Below, piece by piece: positions 42,268 to 51,950 of a DNA stretch of 64,000 bases. The notes under the pieces are model-generated. The model saw only the letters and a list, made by a program, of their open reading frames with translations. It was not told where the DNA came from and did no database searches. A program made the position numbers and the translations under genes. Origin of the DNA: Carboxydocella thermautotrophica (GTDB lineage: Bacteria > Bacillota > GCA-003054495 > Carboxydocellales > Carboxydocellaceae); contig CP028514.1 of assembly GCA_003054495.1 (NCBI GenBank), positions 1,837,501 through 1,901,500 on the forward strand, written 5' to 3'. Each line of letters begins with the position of its first letter. Positions within the stretch are counted from its first letter, which is position 1.

Positions 42268-43620
42268 TTACCTCCTTAAACTGTGAACCAGCTGTTTAAA
42301 GAGTTCCCCCCGTTCTTCATAATTGTTGAACATATCCCAACTAGCACAAGCCGGGGATAAAAGGACTACATCGCCAGGCCGGGCGGCGGCGGCAGCCAGA
42401 TGCACCGCTTCAGCAAAGGTGCTGGCCCGGTAAATGGGACTGACCCCTGCCTCAATGGCTGCTGCTTCAATGGCAGGAGCAGCCTGCCCTACCAGCACCA
42501 GCGCCCGGCATTTTTCCTTGATTTTGCGGGCAAACAGACCGAAGTCACTGCCCTTGTTTTTGCCACCAGCAATGAGGACAATCGGCTGCTCATAAGCCTC
42601 CAGGGCCTTAATGGCCGCATCAGGATTGGTGCCTTTGGAATCATTAATATACCTTACTCCCTGGATTTCCGCCACAAATTCCAGGCGATGAGGAACTCCA
42701 GGGAAAGTTTTCAGGGTCCGGGCCAGATCCGCAGCCTCTATTCCCAGGGCCCAGCCTGCACCCACAGCTGCCAGGGCGTTTTCCAGGTTATGGGCTCCCG
42801 GAATGGCAATTTCACTGGCCGGACAGATCACAGTAGTCTGTCCGCCGCTTTTCACCACTACCTGCCCCTCCTCACAGCAGACCCCTTCTTCCAGTCTATG
42901 CGTGCGGCTGAAAAATATAACCCGGGCCCGGGTTTGAGCCGCCATTGCCCGTACCCATTCATCATCATAATTAAGGACTGCGAAATCTTCCGGCTGCTGA
43001 TTGGCCAGGATTTTGGCCTTGGCAGCCGCATAATTTTCCATCGTCCCATGGCGGTCCAGATGGTCAGGGGTGACATTGAGGATCACCGCTACTCTGGGCC
43101 GGAATTCCACTGTAGTTTCAGCCTGAAAACTGCTGACTTCCACTACATAGACCCCATAATCGCCTCTGGTTTCCGCAATCAGGGGCTGCCCGATATTCCC
43201 CGCCACACAGGGCTTTAACCCGGCCTGGCGGGTCATGGCACCAATCAGGGATGTGGTGGTGGTTTTGCCATTGGTGCCGGTAATAGCTACCAGCGGCTGG
43301 TTAATGTAGCGGGAAGCCAGCTCAATCTCACTGAAAACCGGTATGCCTTCTGCCATCGCCTCTGCCACAGGTGGAACGGTCAGGGGCACTCCCGGGCTGG
43401 GTACCACCAGGTCATACTCCTGTCGGCTTACCCGGGGATAGCTACCAGCCACTACCCTGACGCCTGCCTGTTCCAGTTCAGCAGCCTTCTCCCCCAGTTC
43501 CTCCCGGCTCTTGGCATCACAGACGGTCACTCGCGCCCCTGCTTCCCGGGCAAAGCGGGCAACTGCTACCCCACTTTTGGCCATCCCTACTACCAGTATA
43601 TTTTTATCCAGTAAATCCAT
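42268..43620 (-). CDS. murD: UDP-N-acetylmuramoylalanine--D-glutamate ligase
   Basis: This 450-residue Mur ligase has ILVVGMAKSGVAVARFARE at the start, the ATP loop AITGTNGKTTTTSLIG, NVTPDHLDRHGTM and INDSKGTNPDAAIKAL, the last typical of MurD. The C-terminus has LLSPACASWDMF. It adds D-Glu to UDP-MurNAc-L-Ala. The ATG has an AAGGAGG site 9 nt upstream. Confidence 0.96.
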   Translation of the reverse strand: MDLLDKNILVVGMAKSGVAVARFAREAGARVTVCDAKSREELGEKAAELEQAGVRVVAGSYPRVSRQEYDLVVPSPGVPLTVPPVAEAMAEGIPVFSEIELASRYINQPLVAITGTNGKTTTTSLIGAMTRQAGLKPCVAGNIGQPLIAETRGDYGVYVVEVSSFQAETTVEFRPRVAVILNVTPDHLDRHGTMENYAAAKAKILANQQPEDFAVLNYDDEWVRAMAAQTRARVIFFSRTHRLEEGVCCEEGQVVVKSGGQTTVICPASEIAIPGAHNLENALAAVGAGWALGIEAADLARTLKTFPGVPHRLEFVAEIQGVRYINDSKGTNPDAAIKALEAYEQPIVLIAGGKNKGSDFGLFARKIKEKCRALVLVGQAAPAIEAAAIEAGVSPIYRASTFAEAVHLAAAAARPGDVVLLSPACASWDMFNNYEERGELFKQLVHSLRR

Positions 43621-43632
43621 GTCTAATCCTCC

Positions 43633-44604
43633 TTATCCTACCATGCCGGCCAGCCAGAGCAACAGGCCAATAGCACAGGCAATGGCGGCAGCGCTCCAGA
43701 AGGTCCGTACTACCCGGCTTTCCGGCCAGCCTCCCAGCTCAAAGTGATGGTGCAAAGGACTCATACGGAAAACCCGTTTACCCGTAGTTTTAAAAGATAT
43801 TACCTGGATGATGACGGACAGGGTTTCAGCAGCATAAACCGCTCCCAGTACCGGTAACAATAGTTCCGTCCTGGTCACCACTGCCAGTGCGGTTAGCGCT
43901 CCCCCCAGAGCCAGGGAACCAGTATCCCCCATAAACACCTGTGCTGGATGCCGGTTATAGCGCAAAAAGCCCAAACAGGCTCCCGCCAGGGCTGCCGCAA
44001 ACAGGGCTGCCGCTGGCTGGCCCTGACCCGCTCCAATTACCGCATAGGTAAGGGCAACGATAGTAGTAACCCCGGCTGCCAGTCCATCCAGTCCGTCAGT
44101 CAGGTTGACAGCATTGGTGGTGCCCACCGCCACCAGCCAGATAAAAAGGGCAAAGAGAGGAAAGGATAGGTCCAGCGGTTGGCCCAGCACCGGCAGCATG
44201 ATGCGGGGTCCGTGGTCAAGACCATAAGCTGCCATCCAGGCCAGAGCCAGGGCCAGCAGAGTCTGCGCCAGCATCTTCTGTTTGGCCTTGAGGCCCAGGT
44301 TGCGTTTCATCACAACTTTTATGTAATCATCAACAAAACCGATCAAGCCATAGCCGATAGTAAACAAGAGCAACACCAGCGTCTCCAACTGCCAGGGCAA
44401 GAGCAAGGGGGTTACCACCAGCAGGCTGACCAGCATCATCAACCCACCCATGGTGGGAGTGCCAGCCTTGGCCTGGTGGGCTTTGGGCCCATCCTCCCGG
44501 ATATACTGACCGAATTTGAGCCGGCGCAACCAGGGCAAAAAAACAGGCCCCAGAACCAGGGTAAAAAGTGCCGACAAAGCAAAAACCAGTGCAATTTTAA
44601 CCAT
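43633..44604 (-). CDS. mraY: Phospho-N-acetylmuramoyl-pentapeptide transferase
   Basis: This 323-residue polytopic enzyme makes lipid I from UDP-MurNAc-pentapeptide and undecaprenyl phosphate. It has KAGTPTMGGLMML, the catalytic FVDDYIKV with the Asp pair, NAVNLTDGLDGLAAG, FMGDTGSLALGG and PLHHHFELGGWPE. I chose the ATG at 44604, which overlaps the end of murF by 8 bp and gives the normal family start MVKIALVFALSAL; the longer frame adds an unlikely Arg/Trp-rich leader. Confidence 0.95.
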   Translation of the reverse strand: MVKIALVFALSALFTLVLGPVFLPWLRRLKFGQYIREDGPKAHQAKAGTPTMGGLMMLVSLLVVTPLLLPWQLETLVLLLFTIGYGLIGFVDDYIKVVMKRNLGLKAKQKMLAQTLLALALAWMAAYGLDHGPRIMLPVLGQPLDLSFPLFALFIWLVAVGTTNAVNLTDGLDGLAAGVTTIVALTYAVIGAGQGQPAAALFAAALAGACLGFLRYNRHPAQVFMGDTGSLALGGALTALAVVTRTELLLPVLGAVYAAETLSVIIQVISFKTTGKRVFRMSPLHHHFELGGWPESRVVRTFWSAAAIACAIGLLLWLAGMVG

Positions 44605-45982
44605 TGGCCATAGTCTCCTCCTGCTCCAGTTCTCCGATAATCTTCTCCAATCCCATGCCACGGGAGGCTTTAAACAATATAGTCACTCCCGGCCGGAGCC
44701 AGGGCTTTAACAGCCCGGCTGCTCCTTCCCGTCCCGGCAAGGCCCTGATTCGGTCTGCGGCCAGCCCTGCCCTGGCCGCTTCCTCGGCAATCCAGCGGGC
44801 CCGGGGGCCAATGGTGAGGAGAAAAGCCAGTCCCATCCTGCCGGCTTCCCGCCCCAGCTGGCGATGAGCCTCTTCCTCGATCGGCCCCAGTTCCAGCATG
44901 TCTCCCAGGACAGCCACCTTTTCCCCCGGCTGCCGGGCCAGGATGGCCAGCGCCACCGCCATGGACTGGGGATTGGCATTATAAGCATCATTTCTAATCA
45001 CCGCACCCTTGATTTCTTTCTTTTCCAGGCGCATACCGGAGAGACGAGCCTGAGCCAGAGCTGCCCCGCTGCGGGTCACATCGCCCCCCAGAGCCCAGAC
45101 TGCGGCCAGGGCGGCCAGGGCGTTATTGACCATTGCCTCCCCGGGCAGGGGCAAAGTCAGGTCCAGCGGCCCCACTGGTGTTAACACCTGAAAGCGGCTG
45201 CTTTCCGCCTCCAGCTGCAGGGAGGTCAACCGAAAATGACAATCTTCCCCCCGTCCATACCAGATCACGTCCCCCTGCCATTCCTGGCCCAGCCGGCGCA
45301 AGTAAGGGTCATCCCCCCAGAGAATGGCCCGACCGCCGGCCTTGAGCCCGTAGAGCAATTCCCCTTTGGCCCGGGCGATAGCCTCCCGGCTGCCCAGCAG
45401 TTCGATATGGGCATCCCCGATATTGGTGATTATGCCCAGATCGGGCCGGGCGATGTCAGCCAGGGTTGCGATCTGACCCGGCCCCCGCATGCCCATTTCT
45501 GTAACCAGAATCTCTTCCTGGCCCGTAAGACTCAAAATAGTCAGGGGAAGTCCGATTTCGTTATTGAGATTGCCCTGAGTCCCCCGAACCGACCAGCTGG
45601 ATCCCAGAGCCTGTACCAGCAGATCTTTGGTAGAAGTTTTGCCCACACTGCCGGTGACAGCCACCACTTTCCCGCCCCAGCGCTGGCGAACATAAGCTGC
45701 CAGCTGCTGCAGTGCCACCAGGGTATCCTTCACCAGAATCAAGGGCAAGTCCAGGGCCTCTGCCGGCAGGCGGCTGACAATAGCCGCCTCCGCTCCTGCT
45801 GACGCTACCTGGGGTAAAAAGCTATGGGCATCATGCTTTTCCCCTACCAGAGCGATGAAGAGCTGTCCCGGCTGGACTCGCCGGCTGTCAGTAACCACCT
45901 CGCTGATGACCGTTTCCGGCTGACCGCCCTTTAGTTCTCCCTGGACAGCATTGGCGATTTCCGCCAGAGTCAATGGCAACAT
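44597..45982 (-). CDS. murF: UDP-N-acetylmuramoyl-tripeptide--D-alanyl-D-alanine ligase
   Basis: The protein has 461 residues from the ATG at 45982, with GGTGAGGAG just upstream and beginning MLPLTLAEIANAV. It has the P-loop VTGSVGKTSTKDLL, TQGNLNNEIGLPLTIL, TEMGMRGPGQI and NDAYNANPQSM, typical of MurF. It attaches D-Ala-D-Ala to complete the pentapeptide. It starts six bases after the murE stop. Confidence 0.95.
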   Translation of the reverse strand: MLPLTLAEIANAVQGELKGGQPETVISEVVTDSRRVQPGQLFIALVGEKHDAHSFLPQVASAGAEAAIVSRLPAEALDLPLILVKDTLVALQQLAAYVRQRWGGKVVAVTGSVGKTSTKDLLVQALGSSWSVRGTQGNLNNEIGLPLTILSLTGQEEILVTEMGMRGPGQIATLADIARPDLGIITNIGDAHIELLGSREAIARAKGELLYGLKAGGRAILWGDDPYLRRLGQEWQGDVIWYGRGEDCHFRLTSLQLEAESSRFQVLTPVGPLDLTLPLPGEAMVNNALAALAAVWALGGDVTRSGAALAQARLSGMRLEKKEIKGAVIRNDAYNANPQSMAVALAILARQPGEKVAVLGDMLELGPIEEEAHRQLGREAGRMGLAFLLTIGPRARWIAEEAARAGLAADRIRALPGREGAAGLLKPWLRPGVTILFKASRGMGLEKIIGELEQEETMANG

Positions 45983-45987
45983 GCTCC

Positions 45988-47469
45988 TCACCCTTTCCGC
46001 TGCCATTCTTCCCGCACAACCTGGCGGTCATCAAAAGGCAGCACCTGCTGACCGATAATCTGGTAAGTCTCATGGCCTTTACCGGCTATCAGCACCAGAT
46101 CGCCAGGCTGGGCCAGTTCCAGGGCCCGGCGAATTCCTGCCCGCCGATCCACAATCTTTTCATAAGGCACATTCCCTCCGGCTTCCCGCACTCCCGGCTC
46201 AATCTCATCCAGAATGGCCGCCGGATCCTCGGTGCGGGGGTTATCTGAGGTTATGATCACATAATCACTGTAACGGGCGGCAATGGCACCCATTTTCGGC
46301 CGCTTGCCCCGGTCGCGGTCCCCGCCACAGCCAAACACGGTAATCAGCCTCCCCTGTCCGGCCGGTACCAGCTGGCGGGCAGTCCGGCAAACATTATCCA
46401 GTCCATCAGGCGTATGGGCATAATCCACGATCACGGTAAAGGGCTGACCGGCCTCCACCTTTTCAAAACGACCGGCCACCCCGGGGACAGCGGCCAGAGC
46501 CTGCTTGATTAAGTCCAGTTCATAACCCAGAGCCAGTCCAGCACCAAGAGCAGCCAGGGCATTATAAACATTGAAATCCCCTGTCAGCTGCAACTGGATT
46601 TCCGCCTCCCCTCTGGGGGTAACAACCTGGAAACTGACGCCACTGGCAGTAATGCGAGGATGCAGGGCCCTGACCATAGCCCCTTTCTGTCGGCCATAGG
46701 TCCAGACCTCCAGACCCTCCCTTTCCGCCAGCTGGCGGAAATAGTCCCCCTGGGCATCATCCAGGTTAATGACCGCAATGCGGCAACGCTCCTTTTTAAA
46801 CAATAACGCCTTGGCCGCCCGGTAATTTTCCAGAGTGCCGTGGTAATCCAGATGGTCCTGGGTTAGGTTGGTAAAAATCCCCACAGCAAAGTAACATTCA
46901 TCCACCCGGCCCAGGTCCAGACCATGGGAGGATACTTCCATCACCACATGGCTGGCCCCCCGCTCCACCATGTGTTTCAGGTTCGCCTGCAATTCCAGGG
47001 GCAGGGGAGTGGTATTTTCAGCAGGCAAAATCTCCTCCCCCAGACGGTTGTAAATGGTACCCATCAGGCCCACTTTGTGCCCGGCCTTGCGCAGAATTGC
47101 TTCCACCAGATGGGTAGTGGTAGTCTTGCCATTGGTACCGGTTACCCCGATCAAGGTCAGCTTGCTGGCTGGATAGCCGTAAAAGCGGGCAGCCAGCGGA
47201 GCCAGGGCCCGACGGCTGTCTGGCACTTCAATCCAGGTAACATTTTCCGGCCAGTCTGCCGGTTTCTTCTCCCCTACCACTGCCACCGCTCCGGCAGCCA
47301 GAGCCTGAGGAATAAAAGCATGGCCATCCACCCGAAAACCCGGGATTGCCACAAAGAGAAAGCCCGGTTCCACCCGGCGGGAGTCGTGGGCAATCCCCTT
47401 TATTTCTACTGCCAGCGATCCTATCACCTGGCTGGTCTTCAGTCCTTGAAGCAGTTCACTTAGAATCAC
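45988..47469 (-). CDS. murE: UDP-MurNAc-tripeptide synthetase, meso-diaminopimelate type
   Basis: The protein has 493 residues from a GTG at 47469, with GGAGG 8 nt upstream. The motifs IAHDSRRVEPGFLFVAI, GVTGTNGKTTTTHL, NLTQDHLDYHGTL and VDYAHTPDGL are all present. SDNPRTEDP carries the D-N-P-R motif that selects meso-diaminopimelate, so the wall should have m-DAP in position three. A separate promoter lies in front of it, after a terminator that follows the PBP gene. Confidence 0.95.
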   Translation of the reverse strand: MILSELLQGLKTSQVIGSLAVEIKGIAHDSRRVEPGFLFVAIPGFRVDGHAFIPQALAAGAVAVVGEKKPADWPENVTWIEVPDSRRALAPLAARFYGYPASKLTLIGVTGTNGKTTTTHLVEAILRKAGHKVGLMGTIYNRLGEEILPAENTTPLPLELQANLKHMVERGASHVVMEVSSHGLDLGRVDECYFAVGIFTNLTQDHLDYHGTLENYRAAKALLFKKERCRIAVINLDDAQGDYFRQLAEREGLEVWTYGRQKGAMVRALHPRITASGVSFQVVTPRGEAEIQLQLTGDFNVYNALAALGAGLALGYELDLIKQALAAVPGVAGRFEKVEAGQPFTVIVDYAHTPDGLDNVCRTARQLVPAGQGRLITVFGCGGDRDRGKRPKMGAIAARYSDYVIITSDNPRTEDPAAILDEIEPGVREAGGNVPYEKIVDRRAGIRRALELAQPGDLVLIAGKGHETYQIIGQQVLPFDDRQVVREEWQRKG

Positions 47470-47541
47470 GCTGAATGCCTCCTTATCCGGTCTTGGCAAA
47501 GCTTTCCTTAATATATTATGTATTATTCACTATAAAATAAA

Positions 47542-47570
47542 ATTATAAACTAAAGAGCCGGCGGCAGCAA
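47542..47570 (-). promoter_or_regulatory. Internal promoter of the dcw cluster in front of murE
   Basis: On the minus strand, TTGCTG (47565-47570) and a perfect TATAAT (47542-47547) are separated by 17 bp. The -35 lies in the loop of the preceding terminator. Confidence 0.7.
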
Positions 47571-47586
47571 CTCTGTCCACCGGCTC
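47555..47586 (-). terminator. Terminator between the PBP gene and murE
   Basis: The stem GAGCCGGTGG / CCGCCGGCTC is followed by TTTAGTTT, a weak T-run. With the overlapping promoter it divides the dcw cluster into two transcripts. Confidence 0.7.
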
Positions 47587-47591
47587 GCTTT

Positions 47592-49814
47592 TTAATCCTT
47601 GAGTTCAGAATCAGGCAAGGTTCCGGCCGTTGGCTGGGTCGGATTGTTCCCTCCACTTCCTCCTTCTGCCGGAGGGCGGAATTTCACCCTGACCACCGTT
47701 CCAGCCACCACCTTTTCCCCGGGAGCTATGCTTTGCTCATAGGCCACCCCGCTGCCTTCCGCCTCCAGCCTCAATCCGGTCAAAGCCAGCAAGGTAGCGG
47801 CATCCCGCAGGGTTTTGCCACTAACATCCGGTACTGTCACCCTGGTACCCGCAGGCACTTCACCCCGCCGGGTGGAGAGAAGGATTTCCGTGCCCTGGGT
47901 GACCACAGCTCCTGCCAGAGGGAACTGGCGCTGTACCACGCCCTGTTCCCCTTCCACCAGCACCTTGAGTCCGGCCTTTTCCGCCAGCTGCCTGGCCTCC
48001 GCTACCGGCAGGTTGACCAGGGAAGGCACTTCCACTGCCTTGAGCTTTTCGCCTGGCTGTTCCGGCCGGGATTGCCGGGGTATCAGTTTGGGATCAGGTT
48101 TAACCCCGGCATCCAGCTGGGGCATTACCCCCAGATACTTCAGAGTGTCACCCATCACCGCCCCGAATACAGGAGCAGCGATGACCCCACCATAATATTC
48201 TCCGCCCTGGGGTTCATCGATCACCACCAGAGCTGCTACCCGGGGATTATCCGCCGGGGCAAAACCGACAAAGGAAGCCACATACTTGCCAGCCACATAT
48301 CCCCCTCCAGGCCCGGCTTTCTGGGCTGTACCCGTTTTTCCGGCCGCCCGGTAGCCTTCCAGATAGGCTTTTTGCCCGGTACCACGGGCCACCACATGTT
48401 CCAGGATCCCTCGCAGTTCCCGGGCCGTAGTGGTGGAAATCACCTGCCGCACCGGCTGGGGTGCAAAGGTCCTGACCACATTGCCTTTTATATCCCGGAT
48501 TTCCTTAACAACCTGGGGTTTCATCAGCATCCCATCATTGGCCACCGCAGCCACTGCGGTAATCAGCTGAATGGGTGTAACAGCATTGGACTGGCCGATG
48601 GCCATGGTAGCCAGATCAAGCTGGGTCGCTTTTTTCGGATTGACCAGAATCCCTTCCCCTTCCCCCGGCAGGGAAATGCCGGTGGGCATGCCAAAACCGA
48701 AAGCCCGCACGTAGCGACTGAATTTTTCCACTCCCAGCCGCAAAGCCACCTCAATAAAACCCGGGTTACAGGAATTCTGGGCCACTTCCACAAAGCTCTG
48801 GCTGCCGTGGCCTCCGGCTTTCCAGCATTTAATCTTTTTTCCCAGCACTTCTTTAAAACCGGGATCATAAAAACGGTCCTGGGGCCGCACTACCCCTTCC
48901 TCCAGAGCAGCTGCGGCAGTGATGACCTTGAAAGTAGAACCAGGCTCGTAGGCATCTGCTACGGCAAAATTCTTGGACCACAGTTCATGGGGGAACTTGA
49001 AATACTGGTTAGGGTCATAGGTTGGCCGCACCCCCATGGCCAGGATTTCCCCGGTTTTGACATCCATTACTATTATGGCAGCATGAGCGGGTTTGTGCTT
49101 TTCCATCACCTTATCCAGTTCCCGTTCCACGAAATGCTGGATAGTCTCATCAATGGTCAGCACCACACTGTTGCCTTCTACCGAGGGATAATAACGGTGG
49201 GTAGCCTGGGGAATGGGCCGACCTGCTGCATCATATTCCACCACAATTTTTCCCGGTATTCCCCGTAACTCTTTCTCCAGGGCCGCCTCTATCCCGCCAC
49301 CGCCGATATTGCCGCGAAACTGAACAAACCCCAGCAAATGAGCAGCAAAACTGCCATTGGGGTAATAACGCAACGGTTCCTCATACAGGGAAATCCCGGG
49401 CAGGTTTTTTTCCCGGATTTTCCTGGCTTTCTGGCTGTCGATCTTGTTGGCTATCCAGACAAAACTGGCCTTCTTGCTTAATAATTTAATCAGTTTTTCT
49501 TTGTCCATTTCCAGAATGGGAGCTAGTTCCTCTGCCACCGCCACCGGATCTTTAATCTGGCTTGGAGTCGCTCCAACCGAATCGGCACTGACACTGATGG
49601 CCAGCTCTTTACCATTACGGTCATAGATTACACCGCGCTTGGGTTCCAGCTGCACTTCCCGCAACCTGTTTTCCAGCGCCTTATTAGTCAGTTCATCGCC
49701 GCGGATGAACTGCAACCAGGCCAGCCGCAACAGCAGCAAAATCAAAATAAGGCCGATACCGGCCATTAAGATGGAAATCCGCCTCCGCATGATAATACCG
49801 GTGGCATACACCAC
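47592..49814 (-). CDS. Class B penicillin-binding protein with two PASTA domains (SpoVD/FtsI type)
   Basis: This 740-residue transpeptidase has a short cytoplasmic end and one membrane span (ISILMAGIGLILILLLL). The dimerisation domain with KRGVIYDRNGKELA follows. The transpeptidase domain has the active Ser in PGSTFKVI, the S-C-N triad in QNSCNPGF and KTGTAQK. Two PASTA repeats (VEVPSLVNLPVAEAR and VTVPDVSGKTLRDAA) end the protein. PASTA-bearing class B PBPs beside ftsL include SpoVD (spore cortex) and PBP2B (division). Only one such gene is here, so it may serve division. The GTG start has AAGGAG upstream. Confidence 0.93.
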   Translation of the reverse strand: MVYATGIIMRRRISILMAGIGLILILLLLRLAWLQFIRGDELTNKALENRLREVQLEPKRGVIYDRNGKELAISVSADSVGATPSQIKDPVAVAEELAPILEMDKEKLIKLLSKKASFVWIANKIDSQKARKIREKNLPGISLYEEPLRYYPNGSFAAHLLGFVQFRGNIGGGGIEAALEKELRGIPGKIVVEYDAAGRPIPQATHRYYPSVEGNSVVLTIDETIQHFVERELDKVMEKHKPAHAAIIVMDVKTGEILAMGVRPTYDPNQYFKFPHELWSKNFAVADAYEPGSTFKVITAAAALEEGVVRPQDRFYDPGFKEVLGKKIKCWKAGGHGSQSFVEVAQNSCNPGFIEVALRLGVEKFSRYVRAFGFGMPTGISLPGEGEGILVNPKKATQLDLATMAIGQSNAVTPIQLITAVAAVANDGMLMKPQVVKEIRDIKGNVVRTFAPQPVRQVISTTTARELRGILEHVVARGTGQKAYLEGYRAAGKTGTAQKAGPGGGYVAGKYVASFVGFAPADNPRVAALVVIDEPQGGEYYGGVIAAPVFGAVMGDTLKYLGVMPQLDAGVKPDPKLIPRQSRPEQPGEKLKAVEVPSLVNLPVAEARQLAEKAGLKVLVEGEQGVVQRQFPLAGAVVTQGTEILLSTRRGEVPAGTRVTVPDVSGKTLRDAATLLALTGLRLEAEGSGVAYEQSIAPGEKVVAGTVVRVKFRPPAEGGSGGNNPTQPTAGTLPDSELKD

Positions 49815-49832
49815 GCCCCACTCCTTCGCCGA

Positions 49833-50333
49833 TTAATTGATTCTGGCTTCAGCGGTTCCTTTCTTGATCTGGGCAAAAAATTCCGTTAAAGACTGCTGAA
49901 TGGTCTGGGCAGCAGAAACCACCGGGGACTTTTTCTCTTTTACAGGTGCGGTATGTACCGATTCCGCCTGGACTGGTGCTGTTACCGCTACCATCTGCGT
50001 CCCATCAGGTCTGACCATCCCCAGTTTGGTGGTAGCAATTGCCTCAATCCGCTGCAAAGACTTGAGCTGGTCTACCTGCATCTGCAGTTGCTGATTTTCC
50101 GCTTCTGCCAGCGCCAGCTGTTTCTGCAACTGGTCCAGCCGGTAGCCGGCCTGAGCCAGCATGGCATAACGATAAGCGGCCACTAATCCTAAAATAAACC
50201 CCACCATGACCACCGTCAAGAGCAAAGCGACATTTTCTTTCTTTCTTTTTCTGGCAACCGGTCTTTTTGCGGGCCGTTGTCTGGTCGCCTGCTCGGCATA
50301 ATGGAAATCCACCCTCTCCTTCGCTACCAACAA
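49833..50333 (-). CDS. ftsL: Cell division protein FtsL
   Basis: The protein has about 166 residues. A basic cytoplasmic part (RPAKRPVARKRKKEN), one membrane span (VALLLTVVMVGFILGLVAAYRYAM) and a coiled coil with Leu/Gln heptads (LDQLQKQLALAEAENQQLQMQVDQL) are followed by TKLGMVRPDG, usual in FtsL. I chose the TTG at 50333, since GGAGG directly abuts an earlier TTG at 50342 and is 9 nt from this one. The tail after residue 110 is longer than usual and low in complexity. Confidence 0.88.
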   Translation of the reverse strand: MLVAKERVDFHYAEQATRQRPAKRPVARKRKKENVALLLTVVMVGFILGLVAAYRYAMLAQAGYRLDQLQKQLALAEAENQQLQMQVDQLKSLQRIEAIATTKLGMVRPDGTQMVAVTAPVQAESVHTAPVKEKKSPVVSAAQTIQQSLTEFFAQIKKGTAEARIN

Positions 50334-50361
50334 TTTATTCAACCTCCTGTCCCTCTATGAC

Positions 50362-51294
50362 TTAAATTTTTTCCGCCACCCTTAATCTGGCACTGCGGGC
50401 CCGCGGGTTCTCTGCCACTTCCTCCGCCGAAGGCTCAATTGCTTTTCCGATCAGCTTGACTTCCGGCTGTTTTCCACAAACACATACCGGCAACTCCGGC
50501 GGACAAACACAGGTCCGGGCCAATTCGGCCAGGGTTTGTTTGGCTATTCTATCCTCCAGGGAGTGAAAGGTGATCACCGCCACCCTGCCCCCGGATTTCA
50601 ACATCCGCACCGCCTGCAACAGGGCAGAGCGGAAATTTTCCAGTTCATTATTGACAGCTATCCGCAAAGCCTGAAAAGTCCGTTTGGCGGGATGGGGCCC
50701 CCCGGTCCTGGCTTTGACCGGAATGGCTCTTTTGATCAGTTCCACTAGCTGTCCGGTAGTTTCTAACGGCCGGTTCGTGCGTTCCCGCACAATCAGGGCG
50801 GCAATTTTATTGGCCCAGCGTTCCTCTCCATATTCTCTGATGATCCGGGCGATTTCCACCTCCGGCCACTCGTTCAGTAAATCACGAGCGCTGATTGGCT
50901 GCGTCGGGTCCATGCGCATATCCAGCACGGCATCATGCTGGTAGGAAAACCCTCTTTCCGGCGTATCCAGCTGATAGGATGACACTCCCAGGTCAAAGAG
51001 GATGCCATCCACACCTGTATAGCCCAGCTCCTGCAGTTTCTCCTCCAATTTCACGAAATTGGACTGAACCAGGGTTACCCTTTCACCGAATTCTTTCAGC
51101 CTTTCCCCTGCTGCCCGGATGGCCGCCGGATCCTGGTCAAAGGCCACCAGTTTGCCATCGGGCCCGGTTCTGAGCAGTATCTCCTGGCTGTGGCCGCCTC
51201 CTCCCAGGGTACAGTCCACATAGACACCCCCTGGTCGCAGGTTCAGGGCCGCCATGCATTCTTCCAGTAACACTGACTTGTGTCGAAACTCCAC
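50362..51294 (-). CDS. rsmH: 16S rRNA (cytosine(1402)-N(4))-methyltransferase
   Basis: This 310-residue SAM-dependent methyltransferase has [13 protein letters not shown], the SAM site [30 protein letters not shown] and [16 protein letters not shown], all conserved in RsmH (MraW). It methylates the decoding site of 16S rRNA. It lies directly after mraZ, as in nearly all dcw clusters. Confidence 0.96.
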   Translation of the reverse strand: MEFRHKSVLLEECMAALNLRPGGVYVDCTLGGGGHSQEILLRTGPDGKLVAFDQDPAAIRAAGERLKEFGERVTLVQSNFVKLEEKLQELGYTGVDGILFDLGVSSYQLDTPERGFSYQHDAVLDMRMDPTQPISARDLLNEWPEVEIARIIREYGEERWANKIAALIVRERTNRPLETTGQLVELIKRAIPVKARTGGPHPAKRTFQALRIAVNNELENFRSALLQAVRMLKSGGRVAVITFHSLEDRIAKQTLAELARTCVCPPELPVCVCGKQPEVKLIGKAIEPSAEEVAENPRARSARLRVAEKI

Positions 51295-51314
51295 TGCTGT
51301 CAGCTCCTTTGTCC

Positions 51315-51752
51315 CTAAATTCCCAAATCCAGGTCTACGATTTTTTCAGCAATTTCACTGTAGGAAGCCTCGGCTTCCTGACTGTATTTTTCCCACAGTT
51401 CCTTGCTCCATATCTCCACCCGGCTGGAAACCCCCAGGAATACCACATCCTTATCCAGTTTGGCATATTCCCTCAGGTTAGCCGGCAACAGGATCCTCCC
51501 CTGCTTGTCCACTTCACATTCAGTAGCCCCGGAAAAGAAAAAACGGACAAAGGCCCTGGCATCAGCCCGGGTGAAAGGTAAGGCTTTCAGCTTTTGTTCT
51601 AAGACCTGCCATTCGTTCATGGGGTAAAGAAAAAGGCAATTGTCCATGCCTTTGGTGGCGACAAAGCGATCTCCCAGGCCAGTCCTGAGTTTGGCGGGAA
51701 TAATCAACCGGCCTTTGGGATCGATGGTATGATGATATTCCCCCATGAACAT
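51315..51752 (-). CDS. mraZ: Transcriptional regulator MraZ
   Basis: This 145-residue protein is built from two SpoVT/AbrB-like repeats, each with the D-x-x-x-R motif ([14 protein letters not shown] and [14 protein letters not shown]). MraZ rings bind short direct repeats in their own promoter and repress the dcw cluster. Exactly such repeats lie immediately upstream. The start ATG at 51752 has GGGGTGA six bases before it, and the last repeat overlaps the ribosome binding site. Confidence 0.96.
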   Translation of the reverse strand: MFMGEYHHTIDPKGRLIIPAKLRTGLGDRFVATKGMDNCLFLYPMNEWQVLEQKLKALPFTRADARAFVRFFFSGATECEVDKQGRILLPANLREYAKLDKDVVFLGVSSRVEIWSKELWEKYSQEAEASYSEIAEKIVDLDLGI

Positions 51753-51809
51753 CCACTTTCACCCCACTTCGCCACCACAACTAACCACTTCTCACCACTT
51801 TACTCCACT
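51753..51809 (-). promoter_or_regulatory. Array of six MraZ boxes upstream of mraZ
   Basis: On the minus strand, GTGG-type boxes (AGTGG, mostly) occur at 51805, 51795, 51785, 51775, 51764 and 51753, a spacing of 10-11 bp. This helical phasing matches MraZ operator repeats. Six is more than the three or four often described, and the array runs to the start codon. Confidence 0.85.
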
Positions 51810-51888
51810 ATATTCTCTATTTATCGCTTTTTTCCTGCTGCTGGCTGAAAAAAAAGTCCCAAAAACTTTTAATCACTGCTACATAAAA

Positions 51889-51927
51889 CAGCGGGTTCCA
51901 TGCTTTTAGACCGCATAGAACCCGCTG
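51889..51927 (-). terminator. Terminator of the hemerythrin gene
   Basis: The perfect 10-bp stem CAGCGGGTTC / GAACCCGCTG has an inner ATGC helix and is followed by TTTTATG on the minus strand. It insulates the dcw promoter region. Confidence 0.8.
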
Positions 51928-51950
51928 TCCTCAATTAATGTTTTTCTTCT

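Noticed and set aside
47733-49268. Plus-strand ORF of 511 codons
   Set aside because: Antisense to the PASTA penicillin-binding protein gene; His/Gly-rich shadow translation without domain features.
51753-51809. Short regular repeats as a CRISPR or satellite array
   Set aside because: The units are 4-5 bp at helical spacing directly before mraZ and match MraZ operator boxes.
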